Source of the DNA: UBA60 sp964587885
Lineage (GTDB): Archaea > Thermoplasmatota > Poseidoniia > Poseidoniales > Poseidoniaceae
Assembly (NCBI GenBank): GCA_964587885.1
Contig: CAZPME010000001.1
Coordinates: 1-64,000, forward strand
Reading direction: 5' to 3'
Length of the DNA stretch: 64,000 nt
Made by a program: the position numbers and the translations under genes
The notes under the pieces: generated by a model
What the model saw: only the letters and a program-made list of their open reading frames with translations
What the model was told of the DNA's origin: nothing
The model's database searches: none
Part shown: piece after piece, positions 36,209-46,800 of the stretch
How positions within the stretch are numbered: position 1 is the first letter of the stretch
How the letters are laid out: each line of letters opens with the position of its first letter

Positions 36209-38232
36209 GCTGAACCGTTCTTGGCTGCCTTGAGAGTAGTGTCGTTAGCCTTGATTTGTTGCCATAGAATTTCTGCGACATCGAGTACTTTCATCTCGGC
36301 ATCAATAGCGTCGAGCCCATCTTGAACCATGGTAGAGCAGAAGGGGCACCCAACAGCAACTGTGTCGGCACCGGTCTCGGCTAACTCCTTGGCGCGAATC
36401 ACGTTAACCCGCTTGTCAGCGTCTTCTTCCATCCACATCTGAGCCCCGCCAGCACCACAGCAGAACGAATCTTGGCCATGGCGAGGAACCTCAATATCGA
36501 CGCCACCAGCAACCGAACGAGGTGCATCGTATTCACCGCCGATGCGTCCAAGATAACACGGGTCGTGATAGGTGAGTTTACCATCGCCTTTGTCCGTTTC
36601 CGGCAATTTCCCTTCACTTTGCAATTGTGATATGATTTGACTGTGATGGACGACTTCCAATTCATCTCCACCAAAGGCCGAGTATTCCTTACCCAAAGTG
36701 TGGAAACAGTGTGGGCATGAGGCAATCACCTTCTTTACTCCCATATCTTGGAAGGTAGCGAGATTTGTTTCCGCCAACATTTGGAATAGGTATTCATTAC
36801 CCATACGCCGAGCAGGATCACCCGAACAACCCTCATCCATACCTAAGATTGAGACATCAAGGCCACTTTCTTTGAGTAGTTGAATCGTCGCCCTAGCGAC
36901 CTTCTTATTGCGCTCATCAAACGATGCCGCACAACCGGTAAAGTAGACGTAATCAGCGGCTTCTCCGACCTTGACGTCAAGGTCACTGGCCCAATCTCCG
37001 CGCTCATGTGCTCCAAATCCGTAAGGGTTTGAATTGACTTCCAGATTGCCTAGCGCAACGTTGAGTTGCTCGGGATACTCCATCGCTTCCATCATCAAGT
37101 GGCGACGGGCTTCAGTCAACTTAGGCACATGCTCAATGTAGACAGGGCAGACATCAACGCAAGCATGACAAGTAGTGCACGACCAAATCGCCTCTGGTGT
37201 TAAACGAGCAATAATTGTCTCTTCTGGCTCTTCACCAGCAAGAAGGATAGGGGCGTGAGCATTTGCGTATTGACGGACATCATCAACCACCGTCATGGGG
37301 TTGAGGCCTTTGCCACTCTCGAAGGCTGGGCAGACATCTTGGCAACGAGCGCAATGGGTGCAGGCCCAACCATCGATAAGTTGTCGCCACGATAAATCGG
37401 TATATTTTCTAGCGCCAAATGACTCGATGTCCAAGTCTTCCAAAGGTACTGCCTTACCATCTTCGGCAAGCGCTAGTGGATGCATTACTGCCAAGCCGTT
37501 ACGGTCGTAAAACATCACATTTGGAAAGGCCATTACCAAATGCATATGCTTACTAGCTGGAATAGCAACTAAAAATCCAGACAGGCATAGCATATGAATC
37601 CAATATGAGGCGATAACCATAGTTCCAAAGTTGGACGAACCACTCAGCATGGTGGCAAACCATGCGCCAATTGGCTCCCATGTCGAAGAGGGGTTTTCTC
37701 CTGCCTCGACTACAAAGGCAGTAGTACAAATTACCAAGATTGTGCACAGAATTGCATTGGCCTCAAAACTAGATTCATGGCGTAATTTTTCCGGCCGGAT
37801 AACTACTCGCCTAAACAAAGCCGCGCTAGCGCCGAGAAAAGCTGAGATGTATCCTACTTCGACCATCCCATTCCACAGGTCAGCAACAACTGGAGAGACG
37901 ATAATCAATAAGGCCTCAAATCTTCCACCTGATGAAAGATCGAAAACATCCGAGCCAATCATGAGGAAACCCCAGAAAATCATCACATGCATTACTCCAA
38001 CAGCACGGTCGCGTAAGACTTTCTTTTGGCCCAACCAACCAGTAAGCCACTCCCAAGTGCGGGCACCTAAGTCGTCTTTTCTATCATCCGGGCCCCCCAA
38101 GCGAATTAACTTGGTCGCATGGCTAACTTGCTTGATAAAAATCGCAATACCTGCACCCCAAAGAATGGCCAAAATTAGCCAGCCGGGAATTCCGGCATAA
38201 TGAAGATTCATAGGGTGTTCGACAGTACTCAA
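36169..38232 (-). CDS. Membrane-anchored Fe-S oxidoreductase, HdrD/EtfD-like (possible ETF:quinone oxidoreductase)
   Basis: A 687-aa protein. The N-terminal third has about five membrane helices like a NarI/HdrE cytochrome b-type anchor (GIPGWLILAILWGAGIAIF onward). Two 4Fe-4S sets follow, CTHCARCQDVCP and CTTCHACVDVCP. Two cysteine-rich CCG domains complete it: YFTGCAASFDERN with GCSGDPARR and CPHCFHTLG, then DPCYLGRIGGEY with CCGAGGAQMW. This order is that of HdrDE fusions and of the ETF:menaquinone oxidoreductase group that passes electrons from fatty-acid oxidation to the quinone pool. No ETF genes are nearby, so the donor is inferred. The start may be TTG 38232 (with AGGTGAGAGG upstream) or ATG 38211. 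Confidence 0.85.
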   Translation of the reverse strand: MSTVEHPMNLHYAGIPGWLILAILWGAGIAIFIKQVSHATKLIRLGGPDDRKDDLGARTWEWLTGWLGQKKVLRDRAVGVMHVMIFWGFLMIGSDVFDLSSGGRFEALLIIVSPVVADLWNGMVEVGYISAFLGASAALFRRVVIRPEKLRHESSFEANAILCTILVICTTAFVVEAGENPSSTWEPIGAWFATMLSGSSNFGTMVIASYWIHMLCLSGFLVAIPASKHMHLVMAFPNVMFYDRNGLAVMHPLALAEDGKAVPLEDLDIESFGARKYTDLSWRQLIDGWACTHCARCQDVCPAFESGKGLNPMTVVDDVRQYANAHAPILLAGEEPEETIIARLTPEAIWSCTTCHACVDVCPVYIEHVPKLTEARRHLMMEAMEYPEQLNVALGNLEVNSNPYGFGAHERGDWASDLDVKVGEAADYVYFTGCAASFDERNKKVARATIQLLKESGLDVSILGMDEGCSGDPARRMGNEYLFQMLAETNLATFQDMGVKKVIASCPHCFHTLGKEYSAFGGDELEVVHHSQIISQLQSEGKLPETDKGDGKLTYHDPCYLGRIGGEYDAPRSVAGGVDIEVPRHGQDSFCCGAGGAQMWMEEDADKRVNVIRAKELAETGADTVAVGCPFCSTMVQDGLDAIDAEMKVLDVAEILWQQIKANDTTLKAAKNGSAQGEVLVDASVEA

Positions 38233-38349
38233 CCTCTCACCTAATAATTATCCCAATATGGTTCAGCCCTTGAATCCAACGGAGACCCAATCAACACAAC
38301 AGGCTTTACCTTGCTAACCCCTAAGTGCCGGTACCCTGTGCTCACCAAC

Positions 38350-39471
38350 ATGGTCAGAGCAAGTGCGGCTGGAAAGTGTATTCTCTTCGGAGAGCATGCC
38401 GTGGTATATGGTCAACCTGCGGTAGCGGTGGCTATCGAACAAAGATGCCATGTAATTATCTCTGATAGCCCTGATGAGGATTGGCATTTAGAAGGTAGGA
38501 TTTTTCATCCAAAAAAGCACCCTCACATTGAGGGCCTACGGCAAAGACTGTGGAAAAAGGGTCACCCACTCGACATCATGATAGATTCAGAAGTACCTTC
38601 CGGTTCTGGTTTGGGTTCATCGGCCGCACTAACTGTTGCAACCGCCGCGGCGATGCGGGCTAAACGTGGACGGCGGGTCAGTGCTGATGGATCGTGGCAT
38701 GAGGGTTTCTCATCTTCATTATTCCAGACCAATGCATATTCAATTCCATCTACGGACGATGCTGGACATATCAGTCCTGGGGGTGAATTGGTCTTCGGTC
38801 AAGACGCCATCGACGGCGATGAATTATCGCTTCTAGGGCATGCTATTGAAGCTGAGAGCCAAGGTGGGAGGGCCAGCCCGACAGACACCTCAACCTCCAG
38901 TTGGGGTGGTGCCATATTGGTTTCTGATAAGAGAGAGCGTGGCTATGATTGGCAATGTTCGCGCCGACTGAAAACTCCTGAAGGCGATAGACGTTGGGAA
39001 GTTCATAAAGTGAAAATACCTGCTGCATTTGACGATGTTTGGTTGGTTATTGGAGATTCCAAGATTCACTCAAAAACTTCCGCTATTGTCGCCGCAGTAG
39101 CGGCGAAATTGAAGGAAAATCCTGAACGTATGCTCGAAATTGAGACTATCGGTGAATTAGCACGGCGTGGTGCTAATGCTTTGCGGGCTGGAGAAGTTGA
39201 AGAACTAGGCCGTTGTATGTCGGAAAATCATCTTCTATTACGCGGACTAGGTGTATCATGTCCTGAATTAGAAAACCTCATTCATGCTGCGGCTCCAACT
39301 AGCCTAGGAGTCAAGTTGACGGGGGCAGGTGCAGGTGGGTGTATGGTTGCTCTAACTCGTGAGCCAACTCTAACTACTGGAGCTATCGAGATGGCCGGTG
39401 GAAGAGCATTTATTTCACGACTCGGTTGTAATGGCGCCACAATTGAAGAAAAAGAGTTGACTGAAGGATAA
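38350..39471 (+). CDS. mvk: Mevalonate kinase
   Basis: Phosphorylates mevalonate to 5-phosphomevalonate, the entry to isoprenoid chain building for archaeal ether lipids. The 373-aa GHMP kinase begins with ASAAGKCILFGEHAVVYGQPAVA, the signature of mevalonate kinases. The ATP loop PSGSGLGSSAALTVA, the SPTDTSTSSWGGAI segment and the C-terminal KLTGAGAGGCMVAL follow. ATG 38350 matches the expected N-terminus; the upstream in-frame TTG at 38311 would add 13 unlikely residues. It stands alone between the Fe-S oxidoreductase (divergent) and TBP. The aconitase-X gene is the likely next step in the archaeal version of the pathway. Confidence 0.95.
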   Translation: MVRASAAGKCILFGEHAVVYGQPAVAVAIEQRCHVIISDSPDEDWHLEGRIFHPKKHPHIEGLRQRLWKKGHPLDIMIDSEVPSGSGLGSSAALTVATAAAMRAKRGRRVSADGSWHEGFSSSLFQTNAYSIPSTDDAGHISPGGELVFGQDAIDGDELSLLGHAIEAESQGGRASPTDTSTSSWGGAILVSDKRERGYDWQCSRRLKTPEGDRRWEVHKVKIPAAFDDVWLVIGDSKIHSKTSAIVAAVAAKLKENPERMLEIETIGELARRGANALRAGEVEELGRCMSENHLLLRGLGVSCPELENLIHAAAPTSLGVKLTGAGAGGCMVALTREPTLTTGAIEMAGGRAFISRLGCNGATIEEKELTEG

Positions 39472-39477
39472 ATAAGA

Positions 39478-39485
39478 TTTTTTTT
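39478..39485 (+). terminator. T8 run after mevalonate kinase
   Basis: An uninterrupted run of eight T residues begins 7 nt after the mevalonate kinase stop codon and precedes the TBP promoter. Archaeal transcription often ends at such T-tracts. Confidence 0.5.
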
Positions 39486-39506
39486 ATAGACTCAGTGCCG
39501 GTCTTG

Positions 39507-39516
39507 CCTTTATATA
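39507..39516 (+). promoter_or_regulatory. TATA box of the TBP gene
   Basis: CCTTTATATA has its TTTATATA core at 39509-39516, centred 25-26 nt before ATG 39538. Transcription should start at or next to the A of the ATG, giving a leaderless mRNA. TBP would bind its own promoter, so autoregulation is possible. Confidence 0.7.
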
Positions 39517-39537
39517 GGGGTGTTAATACGGCAAAGC

Positions 39538-40149
39538 ATGAATGATGAAGACCGCTTAACCGTTGTAAACGTCGTAGCAAGCACTCGAGTAGCCGAAGAA
39601 CTTGACCTGCCTGACATCGCTATTCAATTGAATTGCGAGTATGAGCCCGAACAATTTCCAGGTGTCGTTTATCGAGTAACTGACCCAAAGTTGGCAATCC
39701 TAATGTTCCGCAGTGGCCGTGCTGTTTGTACCGGTGGCAAGGATGAAGATAATATCCATACTGGTATTGAGCGTATGACTGCTGACCTAAGGCGAGCTGG
39801 TATCGAGACTTGGGACTTGAAAGACGTAGAGATTGAGGTCCAAAACATGGTTGCGACCTATGCACTTCACTACCCTGAAGACTACGATGGAAAAGACAAG
39901 TGGACTGGTGAGCCCCAAGCTGGAGAGCCTCGTAAATTAAATCTAAACAACCTCACATTCCACCTACCTTTCGACAAGGTTGAATACGAACCAGAGCAAT
40001 TTCCTGGATTGATTTACCGCTTGGATTATCCTAAGGTCGTTTGCCTAATATTCGGTAGCGGCAAGATGGTAATCACCGGTGCTCGCCACAAGGATGAGAT
40101 CCTTGAGGCCGTACAAATCATCCAAGACGAATTAGCTGATTTGCTCTAA
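39538..40149 (+). CDS. tbp: TATA-box-binding protein
   Basis: The general archaeal transcription factor that binds TATA boxes and recruits TFB and RNA polymerase. The 203-aa protein shows the two direct repeats of the saddle fold: VVNVVASTRVAEELDLPDIA with EYEPEQFPGVVYRVTDPK, and the second half with EYEPEQFPGLIYRLDYPK. The linker between the halves is unusually long and hydrophilic (DYDGKDKWTGEPQAGEPRK). ATG 39538 is set by the TATA box and by the family N-terminus; a TTG at 39520 is in frame but would precede the likely transcription start. The giant surface-protein operon follows with its own promoter. Confidence 0.97.
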   Translation: MNDEDRLTVVNVVASTRVAEELDLPDIAIQLNCEYEPEQFPGVVYRVTDPKLAILMFRSGRAVCTGGKDEDNIHTGIERMTADLRRAGIETWDLKDVEIEVQNMVATYALHYPEDYDGKDKWTGEPQAGEPRKLNLNNLTFHLPFDKVEYEPEQFPGLIYRLDYPKVVCLIFGSGKMVITGARHKDEILEAVQIIQDELADLL

Positions 40150-40196
40150 TTTGTCCTGCTTAACGACAATACGTCATGCTTCAGCATTATCGTGCG

Positions 40197-40203
40197 ATAT
40201 AAT
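40197..40203 (+). promoter_or_regulatory. TATA-like element of the surface-protein/SepF operon
   Basis: ATATAAT lies about 55 nt before ATG 40255. A start near 40226 would give a leader of about 29 nt, unlike the leaderless TBP gene just upstream. Confidence 0.4.
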
Positions 40204-40237
40204 TACGAATGTTCAGTCGGTGGTTTCTTCAACCGGT

Positions 40238-40254
40238 GCGACCCGTAGGGTCGC
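40238..40254 (+). repeat. Perfect 7-bp hairpin directly before the start codon
   Basis: GCGACCC-GTA-GGGTCGC ends at the base before ATG 40255; adding T40237 and the A of the ATG extends the stem to 8 bp. No ribosome-binding sequence is present, so the hairpin would occupy most of the short predicted leader. It may control translation. Confidence 0.55.
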
Positions 40255-43200
40255 ATGATGCGAGCACGGACGGTCCTCGTTCTGATGATGTTGGTGCTTA
40301 GTGGAGGCGCAACCTTTGTGCTATCAACTACTGATTTCGCTCACCTTGAAACTGCAGATTCAGCCGCTGTCACGGCCCGCGCCGCCAATTCCGCTGACGT
40401 ACCCGAATGGCGAGTCGGCGACCGGTGGATTTACGCTGGCTCATTCGACCCACAGGGCTTAATTTCGCAGGGTGGAGTCAACGCCAATGTCGGCATTATC
40501 ACCGGAGATTCAACCAATACTGTTTCCCAAATCCTCACCTTGACCATTGAGAATCAATCGACCTTAGTCTACAAAGTCCAAGTATGGGCTGAATTCGACA
40601 AGAGTGGAGTAAATTTGGATGGGTATAATGGCGATTTGGAAATTGACTATTCAGCGACTGAATTTTGGCGAGCAAGTGATCTTGCCTTGATTAAGCGTGA
40701 CCTCGATTTAGCGGTCGACTTCGATGCCTTCGGATTCGTCCATATCGATGTCGCCGATGTGACAATCTCCACTAGTTATGCCCCCCCACAAGAGGGCTAT
40801 GATTTCCCCTTGCGTGAAGGTGAAAGATGGATCGTCAACACTACTTCAGATGTCGTTTGGGGTGGCTCTTCGGATTATATCAACCCACTTCCAGAAGATA
40901 CCTCTAAAGCCGGCACCGATTATTTTGAAGTCACGGATTTTGGCACCCCAATCAATCCTCAAGGCCAAGGTATCTCCTACACCGGCTGCTCAAGTTCTTT
41001 TGAGGTGACTTCTTACGATGGCAATGGCTTGGTTGACGGCTACAATTGGTATTGTCCTGAAGCTCGTTCATATGCTTGGATGCATAGCGAAGATAGTATC
41101 GGATTGACCATAGATTTCCGTTTGAAGTCGTACTCCCCAACCGATTCTACCGGGGTTGCCCCAAACTCTGATTCTGGCCACCGCAATACCATTATTGATG
41201 TTGAATTGAAGAATCCGCTTACCGCCTTGAATGCGACCCAGGAGGCTTGGGTCAATATCACCGATAGTACCGGCGCTCCACTTTCTGGAGAATTAGTTGA
41301 GTTACGACACGAACGTGAAGGAGTGGCTTTGAGTGGAACTACCGGCGCAAACGGCTCGGCATGGTTCAGTTTTAACTCTGGAGATGCAGTCGACCCTTCG
41401 CCGACAACCTATGATTGGGCTAGTCACGGCATCATTGCATGGCAATCTACAGAAGGCCGACTTGGGGCAGTGTCGATGACATTGGATGACAATTTAGTCG
41501 GACTTGACTTGGTGGCGATGCTTGACCGAGTTTCCATTGTCCGTAATCGCAGTGGTGAAGTTCGGCCATTGAATGAAATATCGGGTTTTAATGTTCTAGC
41601 AGGTGATAACTTGACTTTTGAATTGCCAGTAATGAATCGTGGTATCGACCTCAGTATTCCAACCACAGTTGAGGTTTCTCAACCCGATGGACAAATCCAA
41701 TCTTTCCCAGTCCCAAGCCTTACCACATATGAAGAATATCGGGTTGGTTTTTCATGGACTGTTCCCGAGGATGCGACAATTGGAAATGTATCTTTTTCCT
41801 ACCAAGTAGATCCTACATTAATCAATGCGGACGATGCTGAACCGAGCAATAATTTCGCTTCACTTGCACTCTTCATTGGAACCTTACCCGAAGTCATAGT
41901 CGATAGTTTCGAACCAATATTATCAATGAAAAATCTGTCCTTTGGTGCCACTAGTTCTTACGATGAGGATGGCGGTGGAATTTCTTGCTCATTTAATGTG
42001 GAATATGAAATTGAAGAGGAATTAAAGTGGCGTACTGTCGAAGCACCGGATTGCATCGCCAACCTTTCTTGGGTTGACGATGGTGAATTTGAGATCATCG
42101 TCTCGGTCACTGATGAAGAGCAAGACACCGCGCAAACCAGCGTTAATGTAACCGTCCTGAACCGTCCAGCTACAGTAATAGTTAGCAGCCAATTGACTGA
42201 GACTCCTGCACTTTCAATGATAACCATGGAAGTTTTTGCAAACGATACCGATTCCGAAGATGATTGGCCTGGGTTGGTAGATGTTTATTGGCCTGATGCC
42301 AATTGCCTCGAGGGTTATTTCACTCGAACCTGTACAACTACTTCTAATGTCGAAGGCTTGCAAACCTTCACCGCCCATGGAACTGATGATGATGGTCAGA
42401 CCACAACCGCTGATTGGAATGTGATGTTTACCAACGCAATACCAAGTGATGTCTCAATCTCTTTGTGGGATTCTCTAGGGCAAGGCTTGAACGCAGACCA
42501 GCAGGGTACATATCACGTGCTCGAAGACGATGTTTTCTGGTTACACGCTGATGCTACCGACAGCGCTGATGACCTCTCCGACCTTGAGTGGCGCTGGAGA
42601 CCAGACGATACCAACACCAGTTGGTTTGAGCGTACCGAAGGAGACTCATCCGCCATTGAGGTGGCATGGACAAGGTCGGGACGCAATGTCATACTCCTCG
42701 AAGTAGTTGACGATGATGGTGCTAGTTCGGGCTTCATCGAGACGTGGGTACAGGTCGAGAACGTACCCCCTAAAATTGACCCCTTGCCCAGCAGTTTGCC
42801 AATCGCTGAAGCCCAAACTGTTCAACTCACTGGTGAATTTCATGACACAGCCAGTGATAATGCTACCATTATCGCCTGTTGGGATATCGACGCCGGCATC
42901 AACCAAGACGGGGTCGGTTCTGCTGACGATGATTGCGATGTATTCGGCTCAACCTTGACTTGGTCATGGCCGCAATCGGGAGTTTACCAAGTGATATTCC
43001 ACGTCACTGATAATGACGGTGCCCGTTCATATAAGACTACCAATATTACCGTTGTCAACCAACCACCTCGTCCTACTATCAGCGCGTGTGATTCTGCGAG
43101 AGCAGGTTCGGCTTGCAAACTTGAAGTGACTGGAATCCTTGATTCTCCTGAAGATCTACCTTACCTCACTTACACTTGGGATATTGATGCTAACATCGAT

Positions 43201-43824
43201 AGCGATGGTGATGGTATAGCCAATAATGATGGCGATTTGATTGGAAAAGAAGTTGAGCAGGTTTGGCCCAATTCCGGTTCTTTTGAAGTGACTATACGGG
43301 TTCTAGATGAAGATGTGTCAAGAGCAGGAACCACGACAATAATAGTCGAAGTTGGCTCCTCTCAGGGAGGTTTTGTGGGTGATGTGATTGCAGGAGTACT
43401 CGGCGAACAAGCCAGCCCAATCATCAAGGTATTAGCGATAATTTTAGTTGGATTAGTCGGAATCGTCGGATTTAGAGCCTATCACAAACCCAAGGATTAC
43501 GACGCCACCGAGTCAGCACCGTGGGATGTTGCCCAGCAAGAAATTGCGGCTGAAGAAACCATGCAAATACACGATCTAAATCCAACCTCAGAGCAGGTTG
43601 CACCAATGGTCGATCTCAGTGCCTATCCGCATAATTCTGGAACTCTGGGGGAGCAATCAATAATGGAGTCCCACGAGATGATTGAATCTGAATCTCCACC
43701 TCTACCATCTACCGGACTACCAGACGGTTGGACAAACGAACAGTGGCGATATTACGGGAAAAATTGGCTAGAAAATCACGCACAAACTGCTGCCGATTCC
43801 GACTCTAGTGACTTAGATTTATAA
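40255..43824 (+). CDS. Giant surface protein A with PKD-like repeats and a GWT-EQW cytoplasmic tail
   Basis: A 1189-aa protein. A signal peptide (VLVLMMLVLSGGATFVLS) is followed by a distinctive N-terminal domain opening with VPEWRVGDRWIYAGSFD (about 50-340), a CARDB-like domain (about 440-545) and about four PKD-like domains (DGG..SCSF.VEYE; WDIDAGINQDG; WDIDANIDSDGDG). Acidic Asp-rich loops suggest calcium sites. A membrane helix near 1063-1080 (VLAIILVGLVGIVGFRAY) and basic HKPKD place a tail of about 110 residues inside. The tail holds GLPDGWTNEQWRYYGKNWLE and ends DLDL. The downstream neighbour is a paralogue sharing domain order and tail, 6 nt away. A receptor, adhesin or S-layer-linked role is inferred from architecture. 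Confidence 0.85.
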   Translation: MMRARTVLVLMMLVLSGGATFVLSTTDFAHLETADSAAVTARAANSADVPEWRVGDRWIYAGSFDPQGLISQGGVNANVGIITGDSTNTVSQILTLTIENQSTLVYKVQVWAEFDKSGVNLDGYNGDLEIDYSATEFWRASDLALIKRDLDLAVDFDAFGFVHIDVADVTISTSYAPPQEGYDFPLREGERWIVNTTSDVVWGGSSDYINPLPEDTSKAGTDYFEVTDFGTPINPQGQGISYTGCSSSFEVTSYDGNGLVDGYNWYCPEARSYAWMHSEDSIGLTIDFRLKSYSPTDSTGVAPNSDSGHRNTIIDVELKNPLTALNATQEAWVNITDSTGAPLSGELVELRHEREGVALSGTTGANGSAWFSFNSGDAVDPSPTTYDWASHGIIAWQSTEGRLGAVSMTLDDNLVGLDLVAMLDRVSIVRNRSGEVRPLNEISGFNVLAGDNLTFELPVMNRGIDLSIPTTVEVSQPDGQIQSFPVPSLTTYEEYRVGFSWTVPEDATIGNVSFSYQVDPTLINADDAEPSNNFASLALFIGTLPEVIVDSFEPILSMKNLSFGATSSYDEDGGGISCSFNVEYEIEEELKWRTVEAPDCIANLSWVDDGEFEIIVSVTDEEQDTAQTSVNVTVLNRPATVIVSSQLTETPALSMITMEVFANDTDSEDDWPGLVDVYWPDANCLEGYFTRTCTTTSNVEGLQTFTAHGTDDDGQTTTADWNVMFTNAIPSDVSISLWDSLGQGLNADQQGTYHVLEDDVFWLHADATDSADDLSDLEWRWRPDDTNTSWFERTEGDSSAIEVAWTRSGRNVILLEVVDDDGASSGFIETWVQVENVPPKIDPLPSSLPIAEAQTVQLTGEFHDTASDNATIIACWDIDAGINQDGVGSADDDCDVFGSTLTWSWPQSGVYQVIFHVTDNDGARSYKTTNITVVNQPPRPTISACDSARAGSACKLEVTGILDSPEDLPYLTYTWDIDANIDSDGDGIANNDGDLIGKEVEQVWPNSGSFEVTIRVLDEDVSRAGTTTIIVEVGSSQGGFVGDVIAGVLGEQASPIIKVLAIILVGLVGIVGFRAYHKPKDYDATESAPWDVAQQEIAAEETMQIHDLNPTSEQVAPMVDLSAYPHNSGTLGEQSIMESHEMIESESPPLPSTGLPDGWTNEQWRYYGKNWLENHAQTAADSDSSDLDL

Positions 43825-43830
43825 TATCAA

Positions 43831-46800
43831 ATGAGCGAAGGTATTGAATCTCCCCCCCACCTCGCCTATGCTATGAGGGTAAGAGTGGAAATATATTCCA
43901 TCTTGGCAATAATGTTATTTTCAGTGTTTTCTACTTTGGTCGAAAATCACAATCAGCCGGCTACGGAATTGCCCGAAACTTCGAGCCAAGGGATAAAATT
44001 GACTTCGGCAAGTCGCAGTTTGACTGTGGGTACAGATGTTCCAGAATGGCGAATAGGCGATGAATGGGTTTACGATACAACCTTTGATGTGGCTGGACTC
44101 ATTGCTTCTGCAAATATTTCCGGTTCTTGGGTTAATGCATTAACTGGAGATACTGATGTTGAAGTCATCGATATTCTTTACATGGATTTGAATGGTTCGC
44201 AAACTCTGGTATACCTATTGAAATCAGTTGGTGATTTCTCAACTGGTAATAATGGCGCAAGCCTTGACGGGTTTAGTGGCAGAGTAGATATGGAATATGA
44301 AGCATATGATCTAATCAGGGTTAGTGATTTGGCTACAATTTACAGTAATTTCACAGTCGACGTTGATTTTTTCGCCTGGAATTTTATTAGACAAACTGTA
44401 GGCATAGTACACATATCAAATTACTATGAACCCCCAAATGAAGGTTACGATTTCCCTATGATTATGGGAGATAATTGGAACAACTCTTACTATTCTGAAA
44501 CCAACATTACAGGGGAGTCGGACTATTTTGATTTAGACGGATACAATACCAGTGGGAATGGAACTACTACTCACCAAATCACTCAACAGGGGAATCCTTC
44601 CAATGGCACAGAAACTATCCAATACACTGGTTGTGGCTCATCTTTCAAAGTAAATGCATGGGATGAATCCGGAGATCCAGATGGTTTTAGATGGTATTGT
44701 CCTGAGGCTCGTTCATATGCATGGAATTCCTTCCTCGAATCCTCCCTAGGAATGCAGATTGATTGGTTGTTGAAGGAATATTCCCCAGTTGATTCACAAG
44801 GATCAAACATCGCTTCTAGTCCTGGTATTCGCAAGACAGTAATCGATGTCAATACACAATTTGACAGAGTTAGACCAAATGCAGACTTGGCGGTATGGGG
44901 TAATTATACACAAAATATGGGACAAACACCCCTTGTGGGTAAAAACTTGCAGTTGAGATGGGAAGTGGATGCGGAAATTCAGTCACTCACAACAAAATTC
45001 AATGGATCTGCATGGACAACCTTCAATGTTGGCGATAGCGATGACAACTCAACCACCATCGAAGATGTTGGTAGTCACGGAATCATTTTCTGGGAACCAG
45101 TGGGGAAAATTGTCGGAGTATCCACTGTTGTTCTTGACCCTGATGTCACTGCGATTGACCTAGTAGCTAGAACGGATAACGTAGTTGTTGAGCGAATACG
45201 TGATGGAATATCGGTCAATGTCCCACCAAATTCTATCAACACATTACCAGGTGATGTGTTGAAGTTCACAATGCTTGTTCAAAATCGTGGAACTGAAAGT
45301 TCACCAGCAACCGCGGTTGAAGTTTCATCCCCTGACGGTTCTTCTTCTCGTGTGAGTGTTCCTTCTCTCACGCCAATGGAAAGTTTGGCGTTTGTAGCAA
45401 ATTGGACTGTACCACTCAATCAAGACATTGGGGAAATTTTGCTGTCCTTTGAAGTAGATCCAGATGAGAATATTACTGAAGATGGGAACCGCTCCAATAA
45501 TTTAGCGGATGTGAATATCTTTGTAGGTCGCCTCCCAATAGCTGATGTGAGTACTATCGATGGAGTTCTTACTCACGAAAATGCAACTGTTGACGCTAAA
45601 TTGAGTTACGATCCGGATGGGGGAAATGTCTCGTGCGACTTTGATATTGATGAAGATGAAGACGGGGAGGCAGATATTTCAGTAACCGAAGAAGATTGTT
45701 TACTCAAATGGGCTTGGGATGATGAAGGTGAGCACATAGTGTGGGTTACTATCAACGATGGCGAGGGTGATTCGATAACAACCAACACAACCGTTTCCGT
45801 ACTGAACCGAGCACCGTGGCTTAACCTTTCGGCACCGGATAATGTTACCGCTGAAAGTCTGATTACTATCAACGCCAGCAATTATGGCGACCTTGATAGT
45901 CACCAATATCCTGTCTCTATCTCATGGCCAAATTCAATGTGCAATGAAGGCCTAACTCAACCTACATGCACATTTTCACCTAGTGAAGAAGGAGAAATGA
46001 CGGTTTTGGCAATCGCTACCGATGAGGACAATGCCACCACCAGTGCAACCATTTCATTCATGGTCGATAATCGGCCCCCAAGTTTACAGGATGTTGAATT
46101 GTGGAGAAATGGTAGTTTGGTGGTGGGAGAGTGGTTGGTCAATGAAGATGAAACCGTAGAACTCAAAGCTACAGGGTACGATACCGCTCTAGATATGGAC
46201 TCGCTGTTTTACAATTGGGCAACCGATGCAGATGTCTCCCCCGATAATTTCCACACTACGTTTGGTGCTAATTCAACCACTAGTGCACTTTGGACAACAT
46301 CGGGTGAACATCGAATCCAGGTCGAATTATTTGATGACGATGGCGCCAGTGGGGGCATCGGTAATCGCACAATCACTGTGTTGAATCTTGCGCCAATAGT
46401 TCCGGATATTGAAAACCCCACTCCGGTTTTTGAAGACCAAAACGTGATGCTGTCGGGTGGAGCAACTGATACTGCAAGCGATGCTGACAACTTGACTTTG
46501 TGCTGGGATTTAGACCCGATAACCAATCAAGATAATTCGGGCACAGCAGAAGATGATTGCGATGTAGAAGGTGCGATGCTTGTGCATAATTATACCAAAA
46601 AGGGCAATTATTCAATAAGATTCCACGCTACCGATGATGATGGCGAAACAACAACTACTAATGTCACCATAACTGTGCTAAATAAGCCACCAAGTGCAAT
46701 CTTAACCGGCACATCTGACCTCAGCAATGGATTGACCTTAACCGAAGGTGACTCATACACATTCTCAGGTTTCCTTAGTGAGGATACCCCCTCAGATGTC

